A DNA stretch of 64,000 bases from a bacterium ADurb.Bin236. GTDB taxonomy: Bacteria; UBP15; UBA6099. A program made the translations under genes and the position numbers. Numbering within the stretch: the stretch's first letter is position 1; each line of letters starts with the position of its first letter. The stretch spans positions 1 through 64,000 of the forward strand of contig MWCD01000010.1 in the NCBI GenBank assembly GCA_002069885.1, read 5' to 3'. Below are positions 35,227 through 44,643 of the stretch, in pieces. The notes below the pieces were generated by a model. That model was not told where the DNA came from. It made no database searches and saw nothing but the letters and a program-made list of their open reading frames with translations.

Positions 35227-35934
35227 ATGAACGACAGAAAGATACGAGCTGTCTTTTTCGACGCCGGCAACACGCTGCTGTTTCTTGATTTCGCCCAGAT
35301 AATCGATGAACTGGCCGAATCGGGGAAAGAGTCCGATGAGAGCGGGCTTCGCGCCGCCGAGATCGAAGCGAGACGACGCGTCGACGAATACATGTCACGC
35401 GACGACCGCGACGACAATATGATCTGGGAGATATATTTCACAACCATGTTCGCGGGCGTCGGCATCGGCGACAGAGAATTGGCGTTAGAAATCATCAGAC
35501 GTCTCCGCGCGCGCGACAGGCTCCACAATCTGTGGCGACACGCCCCGCCTGAATCGTCCGAAACTCTGGCCCGGCTAAAAAACAACGGCTACACACTCGG
35601 CGTCATTTCAAACGCGGACGGCCGCGTTGCCGGGTTCTTGGAAGAAGCCGGACTCTCTCGTTATCTGGATTTCATCATCGACTCCAAAATCGTCGGCGTA
35701 GAGAAACCCGACCCCGCGATTTTTCAAATAGCTCTCGAAAAAGCGGGCCACCCCCCCGAAGCCTGCGTCCATGTCGGCGACATCATCAGCGCGGACGTCG
35801 TGGGGGCGCGCTCGGTAGGCGTTCTCCCCGTCCTTCTCGACCCTGCCGACATCTATTCTCCCGACTGCGTCAAAATCAAATGTGTCTCCGAAATCGTTCC
35901 TCTCATTGAGAAGTGGAACAATGAATCCGAATAA
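35227..35934 (+). CDS. HAD-superfamily hydrolase
   Basis: A 235-residue haloacid-dehalogenase-type phosphatase. Motif I is FFDAGNTLL at about residue 10-18, where the second catalytic Asp (DxD) is replaced by Asn-containing GNT, as in many subfamily I members. Motif II is GVISNAD near 119, motif III the Lys in GVEKPDPAIF near 158, and motif IV HVGDIISADVVGA near 183. A helical cap lies between about 20 and 100. The substrate is unknown. No Shine-Dalgarno precedes the ATG at 35227, and a promoter ends 9 nt upstream, so the mRNA may be nearly leaderless. The frame continues upstream to 34978 without support. Confidence 0.88.
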   Translation: MNDRKIRAVFFDAGNTLLFLDFAQIIDELAESGKESDESGLRAAEIEARRRVDEYMSRDDRDDNMIWEIYFTTMFAGVGIGDRELALEIIRRLRARDRLHNLWRHAPPESSETLARLKNNGYTLGVISNADGRVAGFLEEAGLSRYLDFIIDSKIVGVEKPDPAIFQIALEKAGHPPEACVHVGDIISADVVGARSVGVLPVLLDPADIYSPDCVKIKCVSEIVPLIEKWNNESE

Positions 35935-36109
35935 TCCTATCTTCCTCTTGCCCGTGCCGCTAAAAAGTCATACTAATAAACAATTAGAAACAAATCGGTT
36001 TTGATTCATCGCTTTTCCCCGATTGTCGCGCTGTCGCTTCTATTTAAGTTTATGTGTTTTCTGTTGAATTATTCCGTAACAAAAGCCATAATTTTGCGGG
36101 TGATTTGAT

Positions 36110-37513
36110 ATGCTTACAAAAGTTGAGACATCAAAAGAAAAAATCCTTGTTAAAAATGTTCGCGTGCTAGACGTTGTCGGCGGCTCCCTGAGCGAGCCGA
36201 AGAACGTGCTTTGCGGCGGCGGGGTCATAAGAGATGTAGCCGCAGATATCAACACGCCGGATTGCGACATTATTGACGGTGAAGGCCGTACTCTTATGCC
36301 CGGCCTCATCGACTGCCACGCGCATATCCTTTCACCTTTCCTATCCGAGCAGAAAGGCTTCCTCGGCGCGTGGACGTTCCGCCAGATGAAAAAGAACCTC
36401 GAAGCCACCCTCTCTTGCGGCGTGGTGTGCGTCCGCGACATGCTGTCCACCATCCGCGCCATGAACTCCATCAGGAAAAAAATCGCGGACGGCGAGTGGA
36501 TTGGCCCGACAATATTCGCTTCAGGCGCGGTATTGAGTTGCAGCGACGGCTACCCGGAATTCATCAATCCCCTTTACTTCCCGCTGTCCGCCGCAATAGG
36601 CCAACCGAAAGTCAACATAACAACTCCGAAACAGGCGCGCGCGGTGGTGCGCAGGCTTAAGGAACTAGGAGCCGACCACATAAAAATCGGCTTCACAAGC
36701 TATACCCGGGAATTCGACGCCCACAAACGGATGCCAACCATCACTGATTTCGTGTTCGATTCCATCTGCAAAACCGCCCACGAGCATTTCCTCAAGGTCG
36801 CCGTTCACCACAACTGGTCGGAAGACCTCGTCCGCATTCTCAGACACGACATCGACACCCTAGAACACCTCGTCTATGACCGCGTTATCAAAGACGCCGA
36901 GATTGAGTTAATCCTCAAAAAAGGCATCACAGTCGTTCCGACGCTGACAATTTCCGAAGGCATGGCGCGTTTCGAGGAAAAACTGGACTTCCTCAAGAGC
37001 GAGCGCGCTGCGGAGATGTTCGAGGAGAAACCACTAAAGCACTTGACTTGGATCGCGGAAACTTGGCTGAACTTCAAAGGAGAGAGTTACGACAAGGCAT
37101 TCGGTTTCTGGCGGGCAAACAGAAAGAACTTCGCCGGAGTTCAGGAGACGGCACGCAAGCTGGTCGCGGCGGGCGTTCCGATATGCGCCGGAACTGACCT
37201 CGGAGCCGTCTGTGCGTTCCCCGGCGAGCTACCCGACGAAATCAAGCGGCTCCACAACGCCGGAATGTCAAAACTGGAGGCGATTCGCGCCGCCACCATC
37301 AACGCAGCCCGCATGCTCCGCGTCGAAGACAGGCTAGGCTCCGTCGAGCCGGGCAGAAACTCTGACATTATCATCGTCGACGGAAACCCGCTTGAAGATT
37401 TAAATGCCCTGCGCAGAGTGCGCATCGTAGGCAAAAACGGCTCTTGGTTCAAACCAAATCACCCCGAAGCCCCCGACTTCTGGCTCGGACACGAAACAGT
37501 GTTCAATGGATAA
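36110..37513 (+). CDS. Amidohydrolase (imidazolonepropionase-like)
   Basis: A 467-residue metal-dependent hydrolase of the amidohydrolase superfamily. The metal motif GLIDCHAHIL lies near residue 67, the bridging Lys in ADHIKIGFTS near 187, the His pair KVAVHHNW near 230 and EHLVYDR near 254, and the catalytic Asp CAGTDLGAVC near 364. The C-terminal return to the beta sandwich reads GSVEPGRNSDIIIVDGNP. Close relatives hydrolyse cyclic amides, Xaa-Pro dipeptides or N-acyl compounds; the substrate is open. The gene is monocistronic, between the HAD gene and typA. Confidence 0.9.
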   Translation: MLTKVETSKEKILVKNVRVLDVVGGSLSEPKNVLCGGGVIRDVAADINTPDCDIIDGEGRTLMPGLIDCHAHILSPFLSEQKGFLGAWTFRQMKKNLEATLSCGVVCVRDMLSTIRAMNSIRKKIADGEWIGPTIFASGAVLSCSDGYPEFINPLYFPLSAAIGQPKVNITTPKQARAVVRRLKELGADHIKIGFTSYTREFDAHKRMPTITDFVFDSICKTAHEHFLKVAVHHNWSEDLVRILRHDIDTLEHLVYDRVIKDAEIELILKKGITVVPTLTISEGMARFEEKLDFLKSERAAEMFEEKPLKHLTWIAETWLNFKGESYDKAFGFWRANRKNFAGVQETARKLVAAGVPICAGTDLGAVCAFPGELPDEIKRLHNAGMSKLEAIRAATINAARMLRVEDRLGSVEPGRNSDIIIVDGNPLEDLNALRRVRIVGKNGSWFKPNHPEAPDFWLGHETVFNG

Positions 37514-37554
37514 GCGCATCGGCAAGCCTCAATGATGGCAAATTCCATCTTCTA

Positions 37555-37582
37555 TTGGTTTTTTCGAATAAATACTTATAAT
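37555..37582 (+). promoter_or_regulatory. Sigma-70-type promoter for typA
   Basis: TTGGTT (37555-37560), a 16-nt spacer and a perfect TATAAT (37577-37582), about 50 nt before the typA ATG. Confidence 0.5.
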
Positions 37583-37635
37583 GATGCGCTGCGCCTCATG
37601 TAGTCGCGCGGGAACGAAAGCCGGTTTGAATAGTC

Positions 37636-39456
37636 ATGGAAATTAGAAATATAGCAAACATCGCGCACGTCGATCACGGAAAAACAACTCTGATAGACGC
37701 GATTCTCAAAGCCACCGGGGCAATCCCCACGAGGGTGGAGACCGCCGAGCGCATCATGGACAGCAACGATCAGGAGCGCGAGCGCGGCATAACCATATTC
37801 TCCAAGAACGCGTCGGTGAATTATAAAGGTACGAAGATAAACATAGTGGACACGCCCGGCCACGCGGATTTCGGGTCGGAAGTGGAACGAGTTCTGCGCT
37901 CGGTGGATGCCGCGCTGCTGCTTGTGGACGCGTTCGAGGGGCCGATGCCCCAGACCCGTTTCGTTCTCGGCAAGGCGCTTGAAATCGGTCTTAAAATGCT
38001 TGTGGTCATCAATAAAATCGACAGGCCGATGGCCCGCCCTGACGCCGTGTTGGACATGACTCTCGACCTGTTCGACAACCTCGGCGCTTCAGAGGAACAA
38101 CTGGATTTTCCGTACATATTCACCATAGCGCGCGACGGCGTCGCAGTTCGCAGTCTGGACGATCCTCACGAAGACATAACCCCTCTGCTTGATTTCATCA
38201 TGGAACACGTCAAGCCGGCTGCCGCGGACGCGGGCGGCATTTTCAGGATGCAGCCGGCCACTCTCGCATACGACAACTATGTGGGCAGGATCGCGGTCGG
38301 CAGGGTGTACGAAGGCCGCGCCAGAGGCAACACCCCCGTTTACGTAATAGGAACGGATGGCGCGCGCAGGGTCGGCAAAATCACCAGAATCTATTCTTTT
38401 GAAGGCCTCGACAGAATCGAAGCCAAAGAAGCGGTCGCAGGCGACATCGTGGCAATCGCGGGCATTCCCGATATCTACGTCGGAGAAACGATAACCAACA
38501 GCGAGGACGCCGAACCGCTGCCCGCCATCAGGGTCGATCCGCCGACGGTCGCCATGTCGTTTCTGGTCAACAACTCACCTTTCGCTGGCCGCGAAGGGAA
38601 ATTCGTAACCAGCCGCCACATTCTTGCCCGCCTCATCAAAGAAACCGAATCCAACGTCGGACTGAAAATCGAGTCGGATGAAAAAATGGATTCGTTCAGG
38701 GTGATGGGACGCGGGGAAATGTGTCTGGCAGTGCTGATAGAACAGATGCGACGCGAAGGCTACGAGCTTCAGGTGTCCCGCCCCGAAGTCATCATGCGCG
38801 AGATAAACGGAAAAATGTACGAGCCGATAGAACGGGGCGCGATAACCGTTCCAGACGAGTTGTCCGGCAGAGTGATAGAAGCAATAAACATAAGACAGGG
38901 AAGAATCGAGGACATGAAAAAAGCGGGCGACCGCGCGGTTCTGGAGTTCGAGATCCCCACGCGCGGCCTCCTCGGATTCAGGGCCGCCATCATGACCATG
39001 ACCCGCGGCGAAGGAGTCCTGTATCATTCATTCGACCACTACGGCCCCAAACGCGGAGCCATCAAAAAACGTCAGGTCGGCTCCATGATAAGCGGTTTCA
39101 CGGGAGTCGCAACCGCGTTTTCGCTTAACAATCTTCAGGAGCGCGGCCCTCTTTTCATCGGCCCCGGAACAGAAGTGTACGAAGGCATGATAGTCGGCGA
39201 ACACAACAAAGGCGCCGACCTCACCGTGACCCCAATCAAAGGCAAACAACTCACAAACATGCGCGCGTCCGGCGCAGACGACGCCATCAAGCTCACGCCG
39301 CCCATTCAAATGACTCTCGAAGCGGCCATCGAGTATATTCAGGATGACGAGTACGCCGAGATCACACCCAGCAACATCAGGATTAGGAAAATCCTAACCT
39401 CTAAATCCGACAGGAAGCGCCAGAACCGCCGCGAAGCTGAGGAACTTCAGGACTGA
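37636..39456 (+). CDS. typA: TypA/BipA ribosome-associated translational GTPase
   Basis: A 606-residue GTPase of the BipA family. G1 is AHVDHGKTT at about residue 10, switch I RERGITI near 49, G3 DTPGHADFG near 74, and G4 NKIDRP near 128. The C-terminal BipA-specific region has [18 protein letters not shown] near 445 and [17 protein letters not shown] near 517. BipA binds the 70S ribosome and supports growth under stress and low temperature, including 50S assembly. Length is normal. No clear Shine-Dalgarno lies before the ATG at 37636. It is convergent with yedF, 13 nt apart. Confidence 0.97.
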   Translation: MEIRNIANIAHVDHGKTTLIDAILKATGAIPTRVETAERIMDSNDQERERGITIFSKNASVNYKGTKINIVDTPGHADFGSEVERVLRSVDAALLLVDAFEGPMPQTRFVLGKALEIGLKMLVVINKIDRPMARPDAVLDMTLDLFDNLGASEEQLDFPYIFTIARDGVAVRSLDDPHEDITPLLDFIMEHVKPAAADAGGIFRMQPATLAYDNYVGRIAVGRVYEGRARGNTPVYVIGTDGARRVGKITRIYSFEGLDRIEAKEAVAGDIVAIAGIPDIYVGETITNSEDAEPLPAIRVDPPTVAMSFLVNNSPFAGREGKFVTSRHILARLIKETESNVGLKIESDEKMDSFRVMGRGEMCLAVLIEQMRREGYELQVSRPEVIMREINGKMYEPIERGAITVPDELSGRVIEAINIRQGRIEDMKKAGDRAVLEFEIPTRGLLGFRAAIMTMTRGEGVLYHSFDHYGPKRGAIKKRQVGSMISGFTGVATAFSLNNLQERGPLFIGPGTEVYEGMIVGEHNKGADLTVTPIKGKQLTNMRASGADDAIKLTPPIQMTLEAAIEYIQDDEYAEITPSNIRIRKILTSKSDRKRQNRREAEELQD

Positions 39457-39469
39457 TTAAGAAAAATTC

Positions 39470-40078
39470 TCAAATCAACGGAGAAACGTTGCATTCGAGC
39501 AAAACGTTCAGTATTTCATAGGCGTTGGAAACCCGTCCGCGCCTGTCGGCGTCCATCAGGCCGTAATATTTCAGGCAGGTTCCGCAAGCCATTACGTCCA
39601 CGCCTCTATCCTCAAGGGTCTTGAGAGCGTCAGCGGTGTCCGAGCCGAGGACGGTCATCTTCACCCCCGCGTTCATGAGTATGATTTTCTCAGGGAGAAT
39701 GTCGTTTTCGGCCAGCGCGTTGAGCATGGCGCGCATGAGAACGCCGCCGAGTTCCTCGTCCGCGCCGATTCGATCCGAAGTGACGAGGAGCGCCCTGCCC
39801 TTGCGCATCGCGCCGCTCGACTCCGCGCCGACTTCGCAAAATGTTTCAGCAGACGGAAGGCCGGACTTCGCCGCGCCGCTCAACCTGACTTCGACGCGTC
39901 CGTCCGCCTGCGATATCTCAGCCGTGATTCCGGCGTTTTTAGCAAAACGCAAAATATTTTCCGCCGCGCTTATTTCGTCCACAAGCACGACCACTTCCTG
40001 CCCGCCGGCGGTTTCCACGGCTTTCTTTGCCATTATAACGGGCGTCGGACAACTCTTTCCTCTCGCGTCCACAATCAT
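39470..40078 (-). CDS. yedF: YedF-type sulfurtransferase-like protein (selenium metabolism)
   Basis: A 202-residue protein with an N-terminal TusA-like domain (DARGKSCPTPVIMAKK, the CPxP motif at about residues 10-13). A DsrE/DsrF-like C-terminal domain (LLVTSDRIGADEELGGVLM near 105; MACGTCLKYY near 175) follows. This two-domain form is the YedF family, usually found in genomes that use selenium. ATG 40078 has GGAG 6 nt upstream and starts exactly at the TusA domain; the frame runs 36 codons further without support. No selA, selB or selD lies in the window, and I saw no gene that needs an in-frame TGA to be read as selenocysteine. Confidence 0.92.
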   Translation of the reverse strand: MIVDARGKSCPTPVIMAKKAVETAGGQEVVVLVDEISAAENILRFAKNAGITAEISQADGRVEVRLSGAAKSGLPSAETFCEVGAESSGAMRKGRALLVTSDRIGADEELGGVLMRAMLNALAENDILPEKIILMNAGVKMTVLGSDTADALKTLEDRGVDVMACGTCLKYYGLMDADRRGRVSNAYEILNVLLECNVSPLI

Positions 40079-40222
40079 GTGTGTCTCCAAGCGCTTTGCG
40101 CGCGATAAACGAATCCTATGTCTCGCATAGACTATATCACAAATTAAGTAAGCGCGCGAAGGTGGATAGGCATGTCGCGCGCGCAAGACCGCGCGAAGGC
40201 GGCTCGTAAAACGAGCGCGGGA

Positions 40223-41935
40223 CTATTTGACAATCGGCAGCGCGATATACGAGGCTTTGTCCGCGCTCATGTGAATCGTGGTGTTGGCGACAACCGCGTC
40301 GTCCGCCGGGTCGGGCGTGTAGACGAATTCCTCCAGCCCGGTTTCCAGCGCCTTTTCAAACTTTCCGGGTTTGACATTGTGATAGCGACCGTTGTGGCTG
40401 TTGACGTCGAACCTCGGAAAGTTCGTTCCGGAAATGACCACGCGCAGACTGTGTCCGGCGTTAAAAATGATGCTGGTCGGCCAGACCTCAATGTCCATCT
40501 CATAGCTCTCGCCGGGAGTCAGGAGTTTCCTAGAGCGGGTTCCTTCTCTTTTCTGAGCGCGCGCTATTCCGTCGGTGACGAGCATCGAACGCCCGTCTGG
40601 GTAAACATCCGACAAGCGGACCACTATGTCGGTGTCCGGAACGTCCGTGGTGAAGAAAATCTTCGCGGTTATCGGACCGGTCACTTCGAGAGGCTGTTCG
40701 AGAGGTGGAGTGGTGAAAACAAGAACATCGTCCCGCTTTTCGATGGGGCGGAGATCGACGGGATGGCGCTGAAGGCCGTGCGCTCTGCTGCCGAGTGTCG
40801 GGACAGGGTTCCACGGGTCGTCCTTGAAGGCGAGAGCGCCCTCGCCTGCCGGTTTTGAGGTGGCGAGAGAGCCGTCGGCGGACATGTAGTAAACTGTGTT
40901 TTCGGCTGGTATCGGCCATGCGTCGGCAGAGCGCCACTCGTTGCCCGGCGCGCCCGGCGTTTCGGGGTCGCCCATAACGTAATACCGCACCGCCGGCCCG
41001 CTCATGTACCCCTTGTCCCTGCCCTGCAGGCACTCCTGAAACCACTCGATTATCTTTCCCAGATCGTAACGCGAGTTGCCGGGATATGTGAGGTCGCCTT
41101 GAGCGACGCCAGCGAGAGCCAGAAAACCTTCATGTGTCCACGGCCCGACAACCAGCCGCTGTTTCCCTCTCGCGTTCGGCCCGCCTCTCTCGTTTATCGC
41201 CTTGAACGCGTTCAGATTCCCTCGCGTGTACAGATCGTACCATCCTGACATGTGCATTATCGGTATGTTGATTTCCTCGAAGTTAGGCGTGATGTCCATC
41301 ATCTCCCACACCGGGTTGTAATCCACCTGAGAAAGAATGAGATTCATCATCTGCATGGGATATTTCTGGCCGAGTATCCATCCGTAGAAGAGCGCGCGGC
41401 GCACCGCTCCCCCCTGATACACTATGGTGTCGTATAGGCTTTCCGGAGCCGCCATCACATGCTGGCAGACAAGATGGGGAGACGGTTTTTTGTGCATCAC
41501 ATATTGAGTGATGCCTAGAGCGGAGATTCCGGCGGTTCCCACCCTGCCGTTGCACCACGGCTGTTTCGCCAGCCACTCAACCGTCTCGTATCCGTCCAGC
41601 GAATCATCGATGAAAACCGACGAAACGCCCTCTGAAGCGTAGCGGCCCCTAGTGTCCTGAACCGCGAGAGCAACGCCTTTCCCGGCCATAAAAGGCTGGA
41701 TGACGTTCATCGTGTCCTTGTTGTATGTGGTTCTGACGAGAACAACCGGGATTTTCTTGTCCGATTTCGGGATGTAAAGGTCTGTGGCGAGATTGACGCC
41801 GTCCGGCATGGGAATCATAACGGTGGATTTCTCGAAAGCCTGAGATAGAGCCGCGCCGGGCGCAAAAAGCAACGCGAAAACCACTGCGGCTATTGTTATG
41901 GATGCAGACGCTATAATCCTATTTAAACGAATCAT
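40223..41935 (-). CDS. Exported CocE/NonD-family (X-Pro dipeptidyl-peptidase-like) hydrolase
   Basis: A 570-residue protein with a signal peptide (about 1-31, ALSQA). The alpha/beta-hydrolase part (about 35-330) has VRTTYNKD near 68, VQDTRGRYASEG near 90, and the nucleophile serine in GTAGISALGITQ near 137. It also has HMSGWYDLYTRGNL near 223, with the acid Asp, and GPWTHEGF near 262, with the catalytic His. A jelly-roll C-terminal domain typical of the CocE family ends the protein. Relatives are acylases, esterases and Xaa-Pro peptidases. ATG 41935 follows a run of seven G by 6 nt. Confidence 0.9.
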   Translation of the reverse strand: MIRLNRIIASASITIAAVVFALLFAPGAALSQAFEKSTVMIPMPDGVNLATDLYIPKSDKKIPVVLVRTTYNKDTMNVIQPFMAGKGVALAVQDTRGRYASEGVSSVFIDDSLDGYETVEWLAKQPWCNGRVGTAGISALGITQYVMHKKPSPHLVCQHVMAAPESLYDTIVYQGGAVRRALFYGWILGQKYPMQMMNLILSQVDYNPVWEMMDITPNFEEINIPIMHMSGWYDLYTRGNLNAFKAINERGGPNARGKQRLVVGPWTHEGFLALAGVAQGDLTYPGNSRYDLGKIIEWFQECLQGRDKGYMSGPAVRYYVMGDPETPGAPGNEWRSADAWPIPAENTVYYMSADGSLATSKPAGEGALAFKDDPWNPVPTLGSRAHGLQRHPVDLRPIEKRDDVLVFTTPPLEQPLEVTGPITAKIFFTTDVPDTDIVVRLSDVYPDGRSMLVTDGIARAQKREGTRSRKLLTPGESYEMDIEVWPTSIIFNAGHSLRVVISGTNFPRFDVNSHNGRYHNVKPGKFEKALETGLEEFVYTPDPADDAVVANTTIHMSADKASYIALPIVK

Positions 41936-41965
41936 GCCATGCCCCCCCACAAGTCGATTTGCGAT

Positions 41966-41996
41966 ATTATACAATCGACCGCGATGATAGCGACAA
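41966..41996 (-). promoter_or_regulatory. Possible promoter for the CocE-like gene
   Basis: On the minus strand, TTGTCG (41996-41991), a 19-nt spacer and TATAAT (41971-41966). The -10 is perfect but the spacer is long. The start codon lies 30 nt downstream of the -10. Confidence 0.4.
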
Positions 41997-42052
41997 AAAA
42001 AGTTAAAAAACGCGTGGATATAGAGTAAAAGCATTATAGAAAGGAATAAATC

Positions 42053-42133
42053 ATGAAATATGCTGATGAACAAACGTCGAAAAGCAACAAGAATCGCGAC
42101 GCGCCCATGCTTGCCTATAGTTGTCAGTTTTAA
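42053..42133 (+). CDS. Possible 26-residue peptide ORF in an AT-rich intergenic region
   Basis: The ATG at 42053 has AAAGGA about 7-8 nt upstream and opens 26 codons ending TAA at 42131. The peptide is polar, Lys/Asn-rich at the start, with one Cys near the end, and has no recognisable signal. It lies in the unusually AT-rich stretch (about 42000-42360) between the CocE-like gene and the nrdD promoter. Nothing but the ribosome-binding site supports it. Confidence 0.2.
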   Translation: MKYADEQTSKSNKNRDAPMLAYSCQF

Positions 42134-42281
42134 ATACATTTTTTATTTGCTTAGCCACCAAGACTTAACCCATAACCGACAAAACCATAAGCTTTCGAAC
42201 ATCAAAGTATCAAAAAGACTCAATATATTGTGTGCCGAAAAAATAAATGAAAAAAAAGTACACTAAATATGGAAATTAAGG

Positions 42282-42310
42282 TTGACAGGGATTAAAAGAT
42301 AAATTAAAAT
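42282..42310 (+). promoter_or_regulatory. Strong sigma-70-type promoter of the nrd operon
   Basis: Perfect TTGACA (42282-42287), a 17-nt spacer and TAAAAT (42305-42310). Initiation near 42317 would give a leader of about 300 nt before nrdD. Confidence 0.7.
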
Positions 42311-42316
42311 CGAAAC

Positions 42317-42615
42317 TCATAGTTCAAACAGAGGTAAATATAGTTAAAACCATTAATAATAGCAGGCCGGAATTTTAATCCGGTTTAAGGGAATGCTTGA
42401 GTTGTTCTGAAATGCGTCCTGTGCGTCAAGGGGACACATGAGAAGGTCAAACTAGAATAATACCCCGGCGGAAGTTCAGCCGGCCCCTTAATGCCAGCCG
42501 GGAATAAAAGCCCGGAACCATAAATGACAACGCTGCCGGACGAGCGACGGCCCTGTGCGTATTGCGCGGGATTCGTCGTTTGAATCGGTCGCCATATTCA
42601 GGCCGGAGAAATTAT
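42317..42615 (+). promoter_or_regulatory. Long structured 5' leader of nrdD (candidate regulatory RNA)
   Basis: About 300 nt of leader follow the promoter. It holds several GC-rich hairpins: GGCCGGA/TCCGGTT (42365-42385), GGGG (42430-42433) able to pair with CCCC (42463-42466), CCGGC/GCCGG (42465-42483), and CCGGG/CCCGG (42498-42515). Two tiny ORFs are present: 5 codons at 42438, preceded by AAGGGG, and 19 codons at 42524-42583 containing a CAYC motif. This is the sort of architecture used by riboswitches or leader-peptide attenuators. I recognise no known class: cobalamin, TPP, c-di-GMP and SAM cores do not fit. GGAG lies 8 nt before the nrdD ATG. Confidence 0.5.
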
Positions 42616-44643
42616 ATGAACAGTCCAAAAGTAATAAAGCTGATACGGAAGAGAGACGGAAGGCTGCAGGAATTCAACGTCGCTCGAATAGTGGAGGCGG
42701 CGAGGAAAGCTCTGCACGCGTCCGGAGAGAAACAGGACCGCAACACGGCGGATGAGATCGGGCAGAAAGTGATGTCCCTGATCGAGTTGGTTTATTACAA
42801 GCGAGACAGAGTTCCGTCCGTCGAGGAAGTGCAGGATCTGGTGGAAAACGCGTTGATGGACGCGCACAAGCCCGCGGCGGCCAAAGCGTTCATCCTCTAC
42901 CGAGAGCAACGCGCCCAGATCCGTCAGGCTCGCTCTCTGCTCGAGGACGCTGTCCGGCTGGTCGACTCGTACGTCGACCGCGAAGACTGGCGCATAAATG
43001 AAAATTCCAACATGGATTATTCCCTACAGGGGCTGAACAACTACATCTCTTCCTCCGTGATATCGAGATACTGGTTGACAAAGATTTACAGCCCTGCGAT
43101 AGGCGAAGCGCACAACACGGGGCGGCTTCATCTTCACGACCTCGGTCTGCTGAGCGTTTACTGTTGCGGATGGGACTTGCAACAACTCTTGGAGAAGGGG
43201 TTTCAGGGGGCGTTCGGCAAAATCGCAAGCTCTCCGCCGAAGCATTTCCGAAGCGCGCTCGGCCAGATTGTGAACTTTTTCTACACCATGCAGGGCGAGT
43301 CTGCCGGAGCGCAGGCTTTCTCCAGTTTTGACACTCTTCTTGCTCCTTTCATCCGCTACGACGGCCTTTCTTATGAGGATGTCAAACAGGCGATGCAGGG
43401 GTTCGTGTTCAATCTGAACATCCCGACGAGGGTCGGTTTTCAAACTCCTTTCACAAACCTGACGATGGACTTGCAGCCCTCTTCGGTGTACGCCAACGAG
43501 CCGGTGATAGTGGGCGGCAAACGCCTGAAAGAAACATACGGCGAATTCCAGCATGAGATGAACATGATAAACCGCGCGTTCGCCGAGATTATGATGCAGG
43601 GCGACGCGTCAGGCCGTATTTTCACCTTCCCGATTCCGACGTACAACCTGACGAGGGATTTCGACTGGGACAACCCGAAGCTGCTCCCGCTGTGGCGGAT
43701 GACGGCGAAGTTCGGAATACCCTACTTCGCAAACTTTATCAACAGCGATATGAGTCCTGACGACGTCCGCAGCATGTGTTGCCGGCTAAAGCTGGACAAG
43801 AGGGAATTGATGAAGCGCGGCGGCGGGCTTTTCGGAGCGAACCCGCAGACCGGCAGCATCGGCGTTGTCACGCTCAACATGCCGCGAATCGGATACACCG
43901 CCACAGACGACGTTAATTTCTTTGAGCAAGTCGATGAACTGATGGATCTGGCCCGCGAGAGCCTCGACACCAAGCGCAAGGTGCTCGAGCATTTCACAGA
44001 CCAGACGCTTTATCCTTACTCGAAGTTCTATCTTGCCAACGTGAAGAGCGTCAGAGGCGCGTACTGGGCGAACCACTTTTCAACCATTGGCCTAATCGGC
44101 ATGCACGAATGCTGCCTGAACTATCTCGGCAAGGGAATAGACACCCCTGAAGGCCGCGAGTTCGCACTCAGAGTTCTCGACCACATGCGCGACCGCGTTA
44201 AAGACTATCAGTTGAACAGCAAAGAGGAAGTCAGTTACAACCTCGAAGCCACTCCCGGCGAAGGCACATCGTACAGGCTCGCCCGGCTCGACAGGAAGAG
44301 CTTCCCGAAAATCATAGCATCAGGCAAGGAGCAGCCTTTCTACACCAACTCCTCACAGCTTCCGGTGGACGCCACGAACGACATCTTCGCCGCGCTCACC
44401 CATCAGGACGAGCTTCAGGCGAAGTACACCGGCGGGACCGTCCTGCACGGTTTCATCGGCGAAAGCATCGAGGATCCGGTGGTGTGCAAGAAGCTGGTGC
44501 GAAAGATTGCTGAGAACTTCAGACTGCCATATTTTTCAATTTCGCCGACATTCACCATCTGTCCGAAACACGGATATATATCCGGGGCGCATCATACGTG
44601 CCCCTATGACGATGACGAGGAGGAGACGGCGGCAAACGCCTGA
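42616..44643 (+). CDS. nrdD: NrdD, class III ribonucleoside-triphosphate reductase, catalytic part lacking the glycyl-radical tail
   Basis: A 675-residue protein. An N-terminal ATP-cone (IRKRDGRLQEFNVARIVEAA, about residues 8-95) is followed by the ten-stranded NrdD barrel: FNLNIPTRVGFQTPFTNL near 275, the MCCRLKLDKREL segment near 386, and LFGANPQTGSIGVVTLNMPR near 408. Near the end it has CPKHGYISGAHHTCPY, the first part of the zinc knuckle. Family members then continue with the second CxxC half and the RVxGY glycyl-radical motif. Here the chain instead runs into an acidic tail (DDDEEETAANA) and stops with TGA at 44641. The missing part is encoded by the next ORF, in the same frame. The start at 42616 has GGAG 8 nt upstream. 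The enzyme makes dNTPs anaerobically. Confidence 0.95.
   Translation: MNSPKVIKLIRKRDGRLQEFNVARIVEAARKALHASGEKQDRNTADEIGQKVMSLIELVYYKRDRVPSVEEVQDLVENALMDAHKPAAAKAFILYREQRAQIRQARSLLEDAVRLVDSYVDREDWRINENSNMDYSLQGLNNYISSSVISRYWLTKIYSPAIGEAHNTGRLHLHDLGLLSVYCCGWDLQQLLEKGFQGAFGKIASSPPKHFRSALGQIVNFFYTMQGESAGAQAFSSFDTLLAPFIRYDGLSYEDVKQAMQGFVFNLNIPTRVGFQTPFTNLTMDLQPSSVYANEPVIVGGKRLKETYGEFQHEMNMINRAFAEIMMQGDASGRIFTFPIPTYNLTRDFDWDNPKLLPLWRMTAKFGIPYFANFINSDMSPDDVRSMCCRLKLDKRELMKRGGGLFGANPQTGSIGVVTLNMPRIGYTATDDVNFFEQVDELMDLARESLDTKRKVLEHFTDQTLYPYSKFYLANVKSVRGAYWANHFSTIGLIGMHECCLNYLGKGIDTPEGREFALRVLDHMRDRVKDYQLNSKEEVSYNLEATPGEGTSYRLARLDRKSFPKIIASGKEQPFYTNSSQLPVDATNDIFAALTHQDELQAKYTGGTVLHGFIGESIEDPVVCKKLVRKIAENFRLPYFSISPTFTICPKHGYISGAHHTCPYDDDEEETAANA

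Noticed and set aside
42380-42420. HAIR operator for HspR (CTTGAGT) in the nrdD leader
   Set aside because: Only one half-site is present; the inverted ACTCAAG half is absent at the required spacing.
42425-42480. TPP-riboswitch-like order of TGAGA ... AATAATACC ... GCGGAAG in the nrdD leader
   Set aside because: The arm that must pair around ATAAT (CTGG with CCAG) reads CTAG and CCCC here, and the ACCC and TGAACCTGAT elements are missing. The resemblance is probably chance.
42361-42600. Cobalamin riboswitch ahead of the ribonucleotide reductase
   Set aside because: No B12 box, no GCCACTG-type core and no kissing-loop arrangement could be found.
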